Assembly: GCF_001279005.1 (NCBI RefSeq)
Contig: NZ_LGCN01000228.1
Location: forward strand, 62,001-126,000
From: Streptomyces caelestis
GTDB taxonomy: Bacteria > Actinomycetota > Actinomycetes > Streptomycetales > Streptomycetaceae
Reading direction: 5' to 3'
Length of the DNA stretch: 64,000 nt
Positions 18,968 to 26,344 of the stretch are shown here, one piece after another. Each line of letters opens with the position of its first letter. The first letter of the stretch is position 1. The notes beneath the pieces were generated by a model. The model saw only the letters and a program-made list of their open reading frames with translations, searched no databases and was not told where the DNA came from. A program made the position numbers and the translations under genes.

Positions 18968-19495
18968 TCAGCCCTCGTGGATCTCGACGGACTCGATCAC
19001 CACGTCGTTCACCGGACGGTCGGTGCGCGGGTTGGTCGGCGCGGACGCGATGGCGTCGATGACCTTCTGGCTTGCGGCGTCGGTGACCTCTCCGAAGATG
19101 GTGTGCTTGCGGTTCAGCCAGGCCGTCGGGGCGACGGTGATGAAGAACTGCGAGCCGTTGGTGCCCGGGCCGGCGTTGGCCATCGCCAGCAGGTAGGGCT
19201 TGTCGAAGCGCAGGTCCGGGTGGAACTCGTCCTCGAACTGGTAGCCGGGACCACCGGTGCCGTTGCCCAGCGGGTCTCCGCCCTGGATCATGAAACCGCT
19301 GATCACCCGGTGGAAGACCGTGCCGTCGTAGAGCTTGTCCGTGGACTTCGCACCGGTCTGCGGGTGGGTCCACTCCCGCTCGCCCTTGGCGAGCTCGACG
19401 AAGTTCTTGACCGTGATCGGCGCCTGGTTCGGGAAGAGCCGGACCTGGATGTCGCCGTGATTGGTCTTCAGGGTGGCGTTGAGCTGCTCAGCCAC
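18968..19495 (-). CDS. Peptidyl-prolyl cis-trans isomerase, cyclophilin type
   Basis: A 175-aa cytoplasmic prolyl isomerase from GTG 19495, preceded by GGAAGG. Cyclophilin hallmarks are VKNFVELAKG, FHRVISGFMIQGGDP (catalytic Arg in FHRV), and ANAGPGTNGSQFFIT. There is no signal peptide. It speeds protein folding. Actinobacteria usually carry such a gene (ppiA) near the origin. Confidence 0.94.
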   Translation of the reverse strand: MAEQLNATLKTNHGDIQVRLFPNQAPITVKNFVELAKGEREWTHPQTGAKSTDKLYDGTVFHRVISGFMIQGGDPLGNGTGGPGYQFEDEFHPDLRFDKPYLLAMANAGPGTNGSQFFITVAPTAWLNRKHTIFGEVTDAASQKVIDAIASAPTNPRTDRPVNDVVIESVEIHEG

Positions 19496-19834
19496 GATGT
19501 GCCTTCCGTTGTCTTTCCGTGACTCCCTGATCCTCGCACGGACGGGGCGCGCAGTCGCCCGGCGCCTGTTCACAGGGGGACGACCAGGCCGTTCCGCTTG
19601 CGGAAAACCGGGTGGGTGGTGCCGTGTCGGGGGCGCGGGACGACGATCCGTGGCATCGTCGACGCTAAGTTCCCATTGCTCCGTATTCATCCGCTATCGC
19701 ATTCCATATCACCATCGATCGTGTTCGTCGGCACCCGGATGCCCGTCCGCGCATGCCGCGCGGCGACCCGGCAGGCATGATCCGTAAAAGGGTGGAAAGT
19801 CGAAATACCGTACGCCACCGAGGAGGAGGAACCC
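19496..19834. promoter_or_regulatory. Divergent promoter region, cyclophilin / DUF5324
   Basis: A 339-bp non-coding stretch between divergent genes. It has a relatively AT-rich patch at about 19660-19725. No repeats or known operators were seen. Confidence 0.45.
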
Positions 19835-20539
19835 GTGACCCGCATCGACAGCGTGCGCGCCGCGACCGGTTCGGCGAAGGACAGCGTGCTGCACGCCGCG
19901 GAAGTGGTGGCGCCCTACGCCGACACGGCCAAGGTCAGGGCCGCACACTACGCACAGGAAGCCCGCGTACGGCTCGCGCCCGTGGTGACGCAGGCCGCCG
20001 GCCAAGCCCGCGTCCAGTACGGCGCCCATGTGCAGCCTTATCTGGAACAGGCCCGGACGCATGTGCCGCCGAAGGTCGACCAGGCCGCTCACCAGGCTGC
20101 CGACCGCACCCGCAAGGCCGCCCGGCAGGCGGCGGAGTACTCCCGCCCGAGGATCGAGCAGGTGGTGGCCGTCGCCGGTCCCGCGAAGGACGAGGCCGCG
20201 GCCCGCGGTGCGGCCGCGCTGGTCGCGCTGCGCGGTCAGGTCTCGGCACAGCAGATCCAGAAGCTGGTCCGCAAACAGCGGCGGCGGGCGAAGGCCGGCC
20301 GTGCCGCGAAGACGGTCCTGATTCTGGGTGCCGTGGCGGGCGGCGCCGTCGCCGCATGGAAGTGGTGGGACAAGCAGGCCAACCCGGACTGGCTGGTGGA
20401 GCCGCCGGCCGCGACGGATGTGTCGTCGGGGTCGACGAAGCTGACGTCGGTGGACGGCAGCGGCGGGGCCACGCTCGACCCGGCGGTCGAGGCCAAGGAG
20501 GCCGAGGAGGAAGCCGCCCGGCGCGACGACCAGGCCTGA
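19835..20539 (+). CDS. DUF5324 family protein
   Basis: A 234-aa protein from GTG 19835 with a strong GAGGAGGAGG element upstream. It is Ala-rich, with long amphipathic helices at about residues 1-150 (repeated Ala/Gln/Lys patterns such as VRAAHYAQEARVRLAPVV). One short membrane segment (TVLILGAVAGGAVAAWKWW) lies near 159-177 and an acidic C-terminal tail follows. The family is restricted to streptomycetes and relatives, with no assigned function. It ends in a hairpin terminator that abuts a parS site. Confidence 0.85.
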   Translation: MTRIDSVRAATGSAKDSVLHAAEVVAPYADTAKVRAAHYAQEARVRLAPVVTQAAGQARVQYGAHVQPYLEQARTHVPPKVDQAAHQAADRTRKAARQAAEYSRPRIEQVVAVAGPAKDEAAARGAAALVALRGQVSAQQIQKLVRKQRRRAKAGRAAKTVLILGAVAGGAVAAWKWWDKQANPDWLVEPPAATDVSSGSTKLTSVDGSGGATLDPAVEAKEAEEEAARRDDQA

Positions 20540-20553
20540 CGCGCGAGGACGCC

Positions 20554-20605
20554 AACGGCGCGGTGGGACAGGAGACTTGGGCGCCTCCTGTCCCACCGCG
20601 CCGTT
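20554..20605 (+). terminator. Terminator of the DUF5324 gene
   Basis: A perfect 21-bp stem (20554-20574 with 20585-20605) and a 10-nt loop. Its 3' arm overlaps the first three bases of the parS site at 20603. Confidence 0.9.
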
Positions 20606-20616
20606 TCACGTGAAAC
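20603..20616. other. parS site (perfect)
   Basis: GTTTCACGTGAAAC, a perfect consensus ParB-binding palindrome. It is wedged between the terminator of DUF5324 and that of tRNA-Ala. Confidence 0.95.
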
Positions 20617-20619
20617 AAA

Positions 20620-20658
20620 GGACCCCTCCCACCGCGTTTCCGCAGGTGGGAGGGGTCC
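20620..20658 (-). terminator. Terminator of tRNA-Ala
   Basis: A perfect 14-bp stem (20620-20633 with 20645-20658) just past the tRNA-Ala 3' end, with a CTTTGTTT tail on the minus strand. Confidence 0.88.
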
Positions 20659-20663
20659 GCATG

Positions 20664-20736
20664 TGGAGCCTAGGGGAGTCGAACCCCTGACATCTGCCAT
20701 GCAAAGACAGCGCTCTACCAACTGAGCTAAGGCCCC
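20664..20736 (-). tRNA. tRNA-Ala (anticodon TGC)
   Basis: A 73-nt tRNA on the minus strand. The acceptor is GGGGCCT with AGGCTCC, the D arm is AGCTCAGTTGGTAGAGC, the anticodon loop TTTGCAT gives TGC, and the T arm is CAGGGGTTCGACTCCCCT. The discriminator is A and CCA is not encoded. Confidence 0.95.
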
Positions 20737-20865
20737 GGAGGGAAGCGTCCACCTGCGAGAACCGCATTCCGGTGGGCGCCTGGGACCAGAGTACCGGGTC
20801 CCCCCGGGGATTCCGCAAAAAGATGGGGGTCCCCGTGACCGACCACTCTCCGTAAGATGCTCGGA

Positions 20866-20889
20866 CATGGTTCGCTACAGCGAACCATG
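20866..20889. promoter_or_regulatory. Inverted repeat upstream of the HTH gene, candidate operator
   Basis: Ten-bp perfect arms, CATGGTTCGC at 20866-20875 and GCGAACCATG at 20880-20889, with a 4-nt spacer. It ends 28 nt before the HTH gene start, close to a TAAGAT -10-like element at about 20853. This is a natural position for autoregulation. Confidence 0.6.
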
Positions 20890-20917
20890 GTTCTCGGGGA
20901 AGCGATGGGGAGACGCA

Positions 20918-21466
20918 ATGGACGCCGCACAGCAGGAAGCCACCGCAAGAGCGCGGGAACTGCAGCGGAACTGGTACGGGGAGCCGCTGGGGGCGCTCTT
21001 CCGTAGGCTCATAGACGATCTGGGCCTGAACCAGGCTCGTCTCGCGGGGGTTCTGGGACTGTCCGCACCGATGCTGTCGCAGTTGATGAGCGGCCAGCGG
21101 GCGAAGATCGGGAATCCCGCCGTGGTGCAGCGGGTGCAACTGCTGCAGGACCTGGCGGGGCAGGTCGCGGACGGCAGTGTGAGCGCGGCCGAGGCCACCG
21201 AGCGCATGGACGAGATCAGGAAGTCACAGGGGGGCTCGGTGCTCAGCAACACCACGCAGACGACGAGTAGTTCGGGGGCGCCCACGGTCAAGCGGGTGGT
21301 CCGTGAGATCCAGTCCCTGCTGCGTTCGGTCGCCGCTGCCGGCGACATCATCGAGGCCGCCGACACCCTCGCCCCCACGCACCCCGAACTGGCAGAGTTC
21401 CTCCGGGTCTACGGCGCGGGCCGCACCTCCGACGCGGTCACGCACTACCAGTCCCACCAGAACTGA
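20918..21466 (+). CDS. XRE-like helix-turn-helix DNA-binding protein
   Basis: A 182-aa protein from ATG 20918 with GGGGAGA upstream. The N-terminal HTH spans about residues 25-62 (LGLNQARLAGVLGLSAPMLSQLMSG). A middle linker is rich in Ser/Thr, and a C-terminal helical region (VKRVVREIQSLLRSVAAAGDIIEAAD) may oligomerise. It is conserved in streptomycetes upstream of a Ser/Thr kinase gene. The kinase starts 85 bp after its stop, so the two may be co-transcribed. An inverted repeat directly upstream is a likely self-operator. Confidence 0.88.
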   Translation: MDAAQQEATARARELQRNWYGEPLGALFRRLIDDLGLNQARLAGVLGLSAPMLSQLMSGQRAKIGNPAVVQRVQLLQDLAGQVADGSVSAAEATERMDEIRKSQGGSVLSNTTQTTSSSGAPTVKRVVREIQSLLRSVAAAGDIIEAADTLAPTHPELAEFLRVYGAGRTSDAVTHYQSHQN

Positions 21467-21551
21467 TTCCCCGCCCGGTGGCCGAAGGGGCCGGCTGCCG
21501 GGGACGCGCGGAAAACGGGGGGACACCGCAGGGGAGGGGCGACGCACAGCG

Positions 21552-23135
21552 ATGGGTGAGGTCTTCGCCGGCCGGTACGAACTGGTCGACCCGATCGGGC
21601 GCGGGGGTGTCGGCGCCGTCTGGCGCGCCTGGGACCACCGCCGCCGCCGTTATGTGGCCGCCAAGGTCCTGCTGCAGAGCGACGCCCACTCCCTGCTCCG
21701 TTTCGTGCGCGAGCAGGCGCTGCGGATCGACCACCCCCACGTCCTGGCGCCCACCAGCTGGGCCGCCGACGACGACAAGGTCCTGTTCACCATGGACCTG
21801 GTGGCCGGCGGTTCGCTGGTCCACCTGGTCGGCGACTACGGTCCGCTGCCGCCGGCCTTCGTCTGCACCCTGCTCGACCAGTTACTGGCGGGGCTCGCCG
21901 CGGTGCACGCGGAGGACGTCGTGCACCGTGACATCAAGCCCGCCAACGTGCTCCTGGAAGCCACCGGCACGGGCAGGCCGCGGCTGCGGCTGTCGGACTT
22001 CGGCATCGCGATGCGGCTGGGCGAGCCCCGGCTGACCGAGACCAACCTGGTGGTGGGCACGCCGGGTTATCTCGCGCCGGAGCAGCTGATGGGCTCCGAA
22101 CCGGACTTCCCCGCCGACCTGTTCGCCGTGGGCCTGGTGGCGCTGTACCTGCTGGAGGGTGCCAAACCGGACGCCAAGGCCCTCATCCAGTTCTTCGCCG
22201 ACCACGGGACACCCGGCGCGCCCCAGGGCATTCCCGAGCCGCTGTGGCAGGTGGTGGCCTCGCTGCTCCAGCCGGATCCGCAGGCGCGGTTCCGCACGGC
22301 CACGGGGGCGCGCAAGGCTCTCGCGGCTGCCGCGGAGCTCCTTCCGGAGCCCGGCCCCGACGACGAACTGATCGAGATCTTCGACCAACTGGGTCCCCTG
22401 CCCCCGGGGTTCGCCCCGGACGGTCCGCTGAAGCGGGCCTCGGGCGCGGAGCGTACGGCCCCGGAGGAGGAACGTGGCGCTCTGCCCGGAGCCGGGTCCG
22501 GGTCCGGATCCGGCCGGGGCACGGGCGGCGCGGACGCCTCCGGCGGCACGGGCGATCACGGATCCGTCCGGCCGGCCACGACAGCGGGTTCCGGCACCGG
22601 TTCCGGTTCCGGCGCCGGAACCGGCTGGAGGGCGATCGGAACGGGCCCGGACAGGGGCGGAGGCGTCGTCCCCACCGATCCACGTCCGGGCACCGCGTCC
22701 GGCGCCGCCCCGCGGTCTCCCGGCATGTCGGACACCGGAAGCTTCCTCCTGCCGCCGCCCCGGGCCACGATCACCTCCTCCCCCGTGCCCCCTCCGCCGC
22801 CGCCCGGACAGGCCCCCCGGGCGCCGGTACAGCACCGGCCGGCCGGCCCCCTCCCCTTCGCCGCCCCCCACGACCCCACTCATCGGCTGCGCTCCCCCCT
22901 GTCGCGGCAGGCCGCGCATCCCGACGTCTCCACCGCGGAGTACACCGCCCAGGACCCGCAGGACCCGCAGGCTCCGCCTCCGGGCGGGGCACTGCCGCAG
23001 CACGGGTCCGCCGCCCCCCGGTCCCACCGCCGGCGCAGCCGCCGCCCCGGCCCTCCGGCACGGGTGGTCGTCCCCCTGCTGCTCCTGGCCCTGGCCTGCT
23101 ATGCCGTGGGGTTCTGGGCCCTCACGCGCGTCTGA
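21552..23135 (+). CDS. Membrane Ser/Thr protein kinase with a TTA codon
   Basis: A 527-aa kinase from ATG 21552. The catalytic domain is at residues 8-270, with GRGGVGAVW, Lys38 (YVAAKVLL), HRD 125-127, DFG 149-151 and GTPGYLAPEQ, all intact. A long disordered Pro/Gly/Ser region follows, with GSGSGSG-type runs at about 315-365. A C-terminal transmembrane segment (VVVPLLLLALACYAVGFWAL) leaves almost nothing outside, so it probably senses an internal or membrane signal. Codon 111 (21882-21884) is TTA, which predicts bldA-dependent translation during development. Substrate unknown. Confidence 0.92.
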   Translation: MGEVFAGRYELVDPIGRGGVGAVWRAWDHRRRRYVAAKVLLQSDAHSLLRFVREQALRIDHPHVLAPTSWAADDDKVLFTMDLVAGGSLVHLVGDYGPLPPAFVCTLLDQLLAGLAAVHAEDVVHRDIKPANVLLEATGTGRPRLRLSDFGIAMRLGEPRLTETNLVVGTPGYLAPEQLMGSEPDFPADLFAVGLVALYLLEGAKPDAKALIQFFADHGTPGAPQGIPEPLWQVVASLLQPDPQARFRTATGARKALAAAAELLPEPGPDDELIEIFDQLGPLPPGFAPDGPLKRASGAERTAPEEERGALPGAGSGSGSGRGTGGADASGGTGDHGSVRPATTAGSGTGSGSGAGTGWRAIGTGPDRGGGVVPTDPRPGTASGAAPRSPGMSDTGSFLLPPPRATITSSPVPPPPPPGQAPRAPVQHRPAGPLPFAAPHDPTHRLRSPLSRQAAHPDVSTAEYTAQDPQDPQAPPPGGALPQHGSAAPRSHRRRSRRPGPPARVVVPLLLLALACYAVGFWALTRV

Positions 23136-23161
23136 CCGCCGCTGCCGGCGGCGCCCACGGC

Positions 23162-24505
23162 TTACGGGACGGTCCGCCGCCGAGCCGCCAGCGCCCACAC
23201 ACCGAGCCCTGCCAGCAAGGCGGTACCGGTGCCGATGCCGCCCACCGCGAGCGCCCGGAAGGCGGCGTCGCCGCCCGCGTCCTCGCCCTCGGCAGCCGCC
23301 TCCCGGTCCCCCTCCGTGACCGTGAAGACGTCCGACGGCACGGACTCCCCCGCGTATCCGGGTCCGTCCTGTGGCGCGCCGCTCAGCCGCACCCGCAGCG
23401 TCAGCGGAACGGGCCCGTCGCCGAAGGCGTCCGCCACCGCGGCCGAGAGGTGCGCGACGAGGTAGTAGGAGCCGGCGAACCGCATCGCCCCGACCTGGCG
23501 GACGGCGGCGTGCCGGTTCACGTACGCGACCGGCGGGAGAGGCACGAGGCTCCCCGCCTTCCGGACGCCGTCGTAGCCGACGCCCACGTCCACGACGCGC
23601 CCGCGTACGGGGTTGTAGAGGTCCAGGTCCAGCGCGGCGGCGGTGTAGCGGCCTTTGCCCGTGCTCGAACCGCCCAGTTCGGCGGTGACGTGGAGCTGTT
23701 GGCCCCAGTCCACGGGGACCTTGTAGAAGAGCGTCCGGCCGGGGCGGATGTCGTCCCGCCAGACTCCCTGGCCGACGGGGGCGGCCCGGGTGAAGCCCGA
23801 GCCTCCGGAGCGCCGTTCGGGTTGTCCCGTGAAGGGCTGGGGCGGGGCGGAGTTCCACTCCTTCGGCGCACTCGTCGCACCGGCCCTCGCGGGAGGGGGC
23901 TCCGACACCGTGGTGAGCTCCATCTCCCAGGGGCCGGGGGAGGAGCCCTCCCCGTCCGGGTCGACGCGTTCGACGCTCAGGTAGTACGTACCGGACTCCT
24001 GGCAGAGGGACTTCCTGGGGGAGATCTCCCGCATGGCCCACGCGGCGACCGGGTGCGGGCTGCCGGCGGTGCCGAAGCTCGCCGTGTCCACGTCACAGGA
24101 ACGGCCCTCGCCGTCCTGTACGGCCACCTTGACCCCGTCGATGACGGAGGCGGTGCGGCCGGCCGGAGGTACGGCGGTGGCGGAGGCGTAGGTGCTCGTG
24201 ACGCCGTCGAGCTCCAGGCGGTAGTAGACCGTGCCGCTCGCCGGGAGGGTGCTCCGGTAGGTGCGGCCGGGCTCCAGTCGTTCCACGGCGTCCGCGGTGC
24301 TCACGGCGCCGTCGACGCTCCGCGCGTCCTCGGCGAAGGCGTAGGCCCCGGCGTCCCCGGCGGCCTCGTCAGCGACGGCCGTCCGCCCCGGCAGCACACC
24401 GGCCGGCGCCAGCGCCATCACGGACGCCAGCGTCACCGCGCCCACGCGTCCGCCGGCCGAGGGCCCGCTGCGTCCAGCCCGGCCCCTGCCCCACCGTCCC
24501 CTCAC
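23162..24505 (-). CDS. Secreted/membrane-anchored hypothetical protein
   Basis: A 447-aa protein from GTG 24505 with GAGGGG 9 nt upstream. A basic start is followed by a signal-like hydrophobic stretch (VGAVTLASVMALAPAGVL). A long extracellular part has Tyr/Thr/Asp-rich beta-strand-like segments and two similar blocks (YYRLELDG, FYKVPVDWGQQLHVTAEL) suggesting two related beta domains. A C-terminal transmembrane helix (LAVGGIGTGTALLAGLGVWAL) ends in RRRTVP. No catalytic motif is recognised. It is convergent with the TTA-containing kinase. Confidence 0.8.
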   Translation of the reverse strand: MRGRWGRGRAGRSGPSAGGRVGAVTLASVMALAPAGVLPGRTAVADEAAGDAGAYAFAEDARSVDGAVSTADAVERLEPGRTYRSTLPASGTVYYRLELDGVTSTYASATAVPPAGRTASVIDGVKVAVQDGEGRSCDVDTASFGTAGSPHPVAAWAMREISPRKSLCQESGTYYLSVERVDPDGEGSSPGPWEMELTTVSEPPPARAGATSAPKEWNSAPPQPFTGQPERRSGGSGFTRAAPVGQGVWRDDIRPGRTLFYKVPVDWGQQLHVTAELGGSSTGKGRYTAAALDLDLYNPVRGRVVDVGVGYDGVRKAGSLVPLPPVAYVNRHAAVRQVGAMRFAGSYYLVAHLSAAVADAFGDGPVPLTLRVRLSGAPQDGPGYAGESVPSDVFTVTEGDREAAAEGEDAGGDAAFRALAVGGIGTGTALLAGLGVWALAARRRTVP

Positions 24506-24593
24506 GCGCCACCCCTCGTCGTCGCCCGGACGTCGCACCGCGCCCATCCTGCCCCGCGGACGAGGCCCGCCGACACGTCCCCGCCCACACAAA

Positions 24594-24619
24594 ACCCCGA
24601 CCGCGCAGGCGGCCGGGGT
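24594..24619 (-). terminator. Terminator downstream of the DLW-39-type gene
   Basis: An 11-bp stem with one mismatch (24594-24604 with 24609-24619), followed on the minus strand by TTTTGTG. Confidence 0.75.
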
Positions 24620-24643
24620 CTGTTCAGCGTCGGATGTCGGTAC

Positions 24644-24772
24644 TCACGAACCCGTGGGCACGGAGTCAGTCGCCTCCGTCCACAGATCCTGCTCGGCGCG
24701 ATCCGCCTGGATCTGGCGGTACACGAGGAGCCCGCCGATGGCGGCCAGTGCGACCAGGAGAAGCTTCTTCAC
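24644..24772 (-). CDS. DLW-39 family small membrane peptide
   Basis: A 42-aa protein from GTG 24772. It has one transmembrane segment (LLLVALAAIGGLLVYRQI) after a VKK start and a short external or cytoplasmic tail AEQDLWTEATD. The DLW motif near residue 31 gives this actinobacterial family its name. It lies in the gyrA neighbourhood in many actinobacteria. No function is known. An upstream AAAGACGAGG element supports the start. Confidence 0.82.
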   Translation of the reverse strand: MKKLLLVALAAIGGLLVYRQIQADRAEQDLWTEATDSVPTGS

Positions 24773-25110
24773 CGCGCGACCTCGTCTTTCCTTGACGTAG
24801 GGGACCTCTGCCGCCCGACTATACACACCGGTCGATACCGATCGGTGACCTGTGTCGCCCCTCCAACTGCCCTGCGGTACGGCGCAGTAGAAGCGGAGCA
24901 CGGCAATCCGACCAGAGCGTGACCACGCCCGCACGGACGGTAGCTTTTGCGGCTTCTCCGCCACCTCCGCATCTTTTCACCGCTTATACACCCATCCGTG
25001 TGGTGTTCATCTGAACATCCCCGCGCCACGAGCGTCGGTCCACCACTTCGCGACCCCCTTACACATCATGAGGAAAGTACGCAAATCGCCCAACCCGAAA
25101 GTGAGGGGCC
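24773..25110. promoter_or_regulatory. Divergent promoter region
   Basis: A 338-bp non-coding region between the DLW-39-type gene and the small secreted-protein gene. It is less GC-rich than its flanks. No repeat or recognised operator was seen. Confidence 0.4.
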
Positions 25111-25479
25111 ATGGCCCGGAACAAGGTCATGAAGCTGTGGAACGCCATCGTCACCGCCTTCCTCGCGCTGTGCACGGCGCTCGGACTCATCACCACGACC
25201 GCCTCCGCGGCCGTACCGCAGACCGACGAGACACGCAACAGCGACAGCGCCCCGAACGCGTCGGCGCCGACGACGCCCCTCTGGTCCTGGTCACTGGTCA
25301 GGGCCCTGCCGCCCACGATGAAACAGCGCATCCACGCCGAGGCCCACGGCAAGTCTCCCAGTTGCCGGCACCGCCCGCTCTCGGACACGACGGCGGAGTC
25401 CGACTCCGCGGACTGCTCCGACGACACGACGTCCGCCCGCGCGGAACCCGTCACCGGCCGCATCCCCCTCCAGCGCTGA
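25111..25479 (+). CDS. Small secreted hypothetical protein
   Basis: A 122-aa protein from ATG 25111 with GTGAGGGGCC upstream. The start MARNKVMKLWNAIVTAFLAL is basic then hydrophobic and ends at an Ala-rich site near residue 33 (TTTASAA), a likely Sec signal peptide. The mature part is about 90 residues, Ser/Asp/Ala-rich, with two cysteines (about residues 89 and 106). I recognise no domain. Such genes occur near the origin in other Streptomyces. Confidence 0.7.
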   Translation: MARNKVMKLWNAIVTAFLALCTALGLITTTASAAVPQTDETRNSDSAPNASAPTTPLWSWSLVRALPPTMKQRIHAEAHGKSPSCRHRPLSDTTAESDSADCSDDTTSARAEPVTGRIPLQR

Positions 25480-26108
25480 CCGCGGGGCCCCCTCCCGCCC
25501 CTCCTCGTGCCGTCACCGCTCCCCCGAGTCCTGGCGAACTCGCGTACAGCACCACGGCCCGAGCCGACACCGGAAGACCCCCAGCCGCCACCGGCCGGGG
25601 GTCTTCTCGCCGGTGGGGCCACCAGGATGCGCACCTGGGGCTCCCTCCTCATCAAGGCGGTCGAGGGCGGTCGCCGACCCGGCACACGCCACCCCGGACT
25701 TCCCCCGGCCGCACCCGGACGTTCGGCTCGTGCGCCGTCCGGTGCCGGGCACCCTGCCCGACGTGATCCTCGGAGCGGCCATCCGCGCGTTCGCCCTCCC
25801 CCGGCCCGGAGGTCTTCCACCTCCTGGTCGCCGCTTCGACGCCGCCCCTCGGCGCCCGGCTCGTCGCTCGGACGCTCCGCCCCGGGCCACAGGAACCCCG
25901 ACGCCCCGGACCGGCACCACCCACGATCACCGGTCCGGCTCTCGCGGTCGACGTGCCGCCGGCCTGTCTCCTTCCCCCACCGCCCCCGGCTCCCGCTTCG
26001 CGCACGCCCCTACGTGCCCGCAGCCGGCGGGAGTGAGCGGGAAACGGTCGGCGTGCTCGCCGAGCCGCCCAAGGAGCCGCTCATCGGCTGATGTCGGCCA
26101 TGCATACA
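25480..26108. other. Non-coding spacer containing the tRNA-Ile relic
   Basis: About 630 bp with no credible gene. Open frames on both strands lack consistent third-position GC. Its left part holds a degenerate copy of the tRNA-Ile 3' end and terminator. The rest may be decayed sequence left by an integrated element. Confidence 0.5.
25573..25665 (-). pseudogene. Degenerate copy of tRNA-Ile 3' half plus terminator
   Basis: Bases 25573-25642 align without gaps to 26109-26178 at roughly 80% identity, shifted by 536 bp. The aligned part covers the terminator (GAAGACCCCC...GGGGGTCTTC) and the tRNA acceptor and T-arm. The T loop is broken (TGCGCAT in place of TTCAAAT), so it is not a working tRNA. 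Similarity fades past the anticodon region. Confidence 0.72.
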
Positions 26109-26146
26109 GAAGACCCCCAGCCGATATCGACTGGGGGCCTTCTCGC
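26109..26146 (-). terminator. Terminator of tRNA-Ile
   Basis: A 13-bp stem with one mismatch (AGAAGACCCCCAG with CTGGGGGCCTTCT), ending in TCTTCT on the minus strand. It starts right after the encoded CCA end. Confidence 0.8.
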
Positions 26147-26223
26147 TGGTGGGGCTAACAGGATTTGAACCTGTGGCCTCATCCTTATCAGGGATGCGCT
26201 CTAACCAACTGAGCTATAGCCCC
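26147..26223 (-). tRNA. tRNA-Ile (anticodon GAT), CCA encoded
   Basis: A 77-nt tRNA on the minus strand including CCA at 26147-26149. The acceptor GGGGCTA pairs with TAGCCCC, the anticodon loop CTGATAA gives GAT, and the T arm is CAGGTTCAAATCCTG. Unlike the tRNA-Leu and tRNA-Ala here, the CCA end is in the DNA. Confidence 0.95.
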
Positions 26224-26344
26224 GCCGCGCTCTGCGGTGTATGTCCCGCGCGCTGACTCCTGAAGATTAGCGCACGACCGGGGCAGTCCCAAAATCGGTT
26301 GTCCGGCGGCTGCCGGACGAGCCGGGAAAACGGCTGTGAGCAGC

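Noticed and set aside
22495..22625. GGTTCCGG/GGGTCCGG-rich run in the second kinase gene, considered as a minisatellite or CRISPR-like array
   Set aside because: It encodes the GSGSGSG linker in frame and has no regular spacer structure. No CRISPR array was seen anywhere in the window.
25507..26091. Long open frames in the tRNA-Ile upstream spacer
   Set aside because: Several frames are open on both strands as expected from high GC, none with consistent codon bias, and they run through the tRNA relic.
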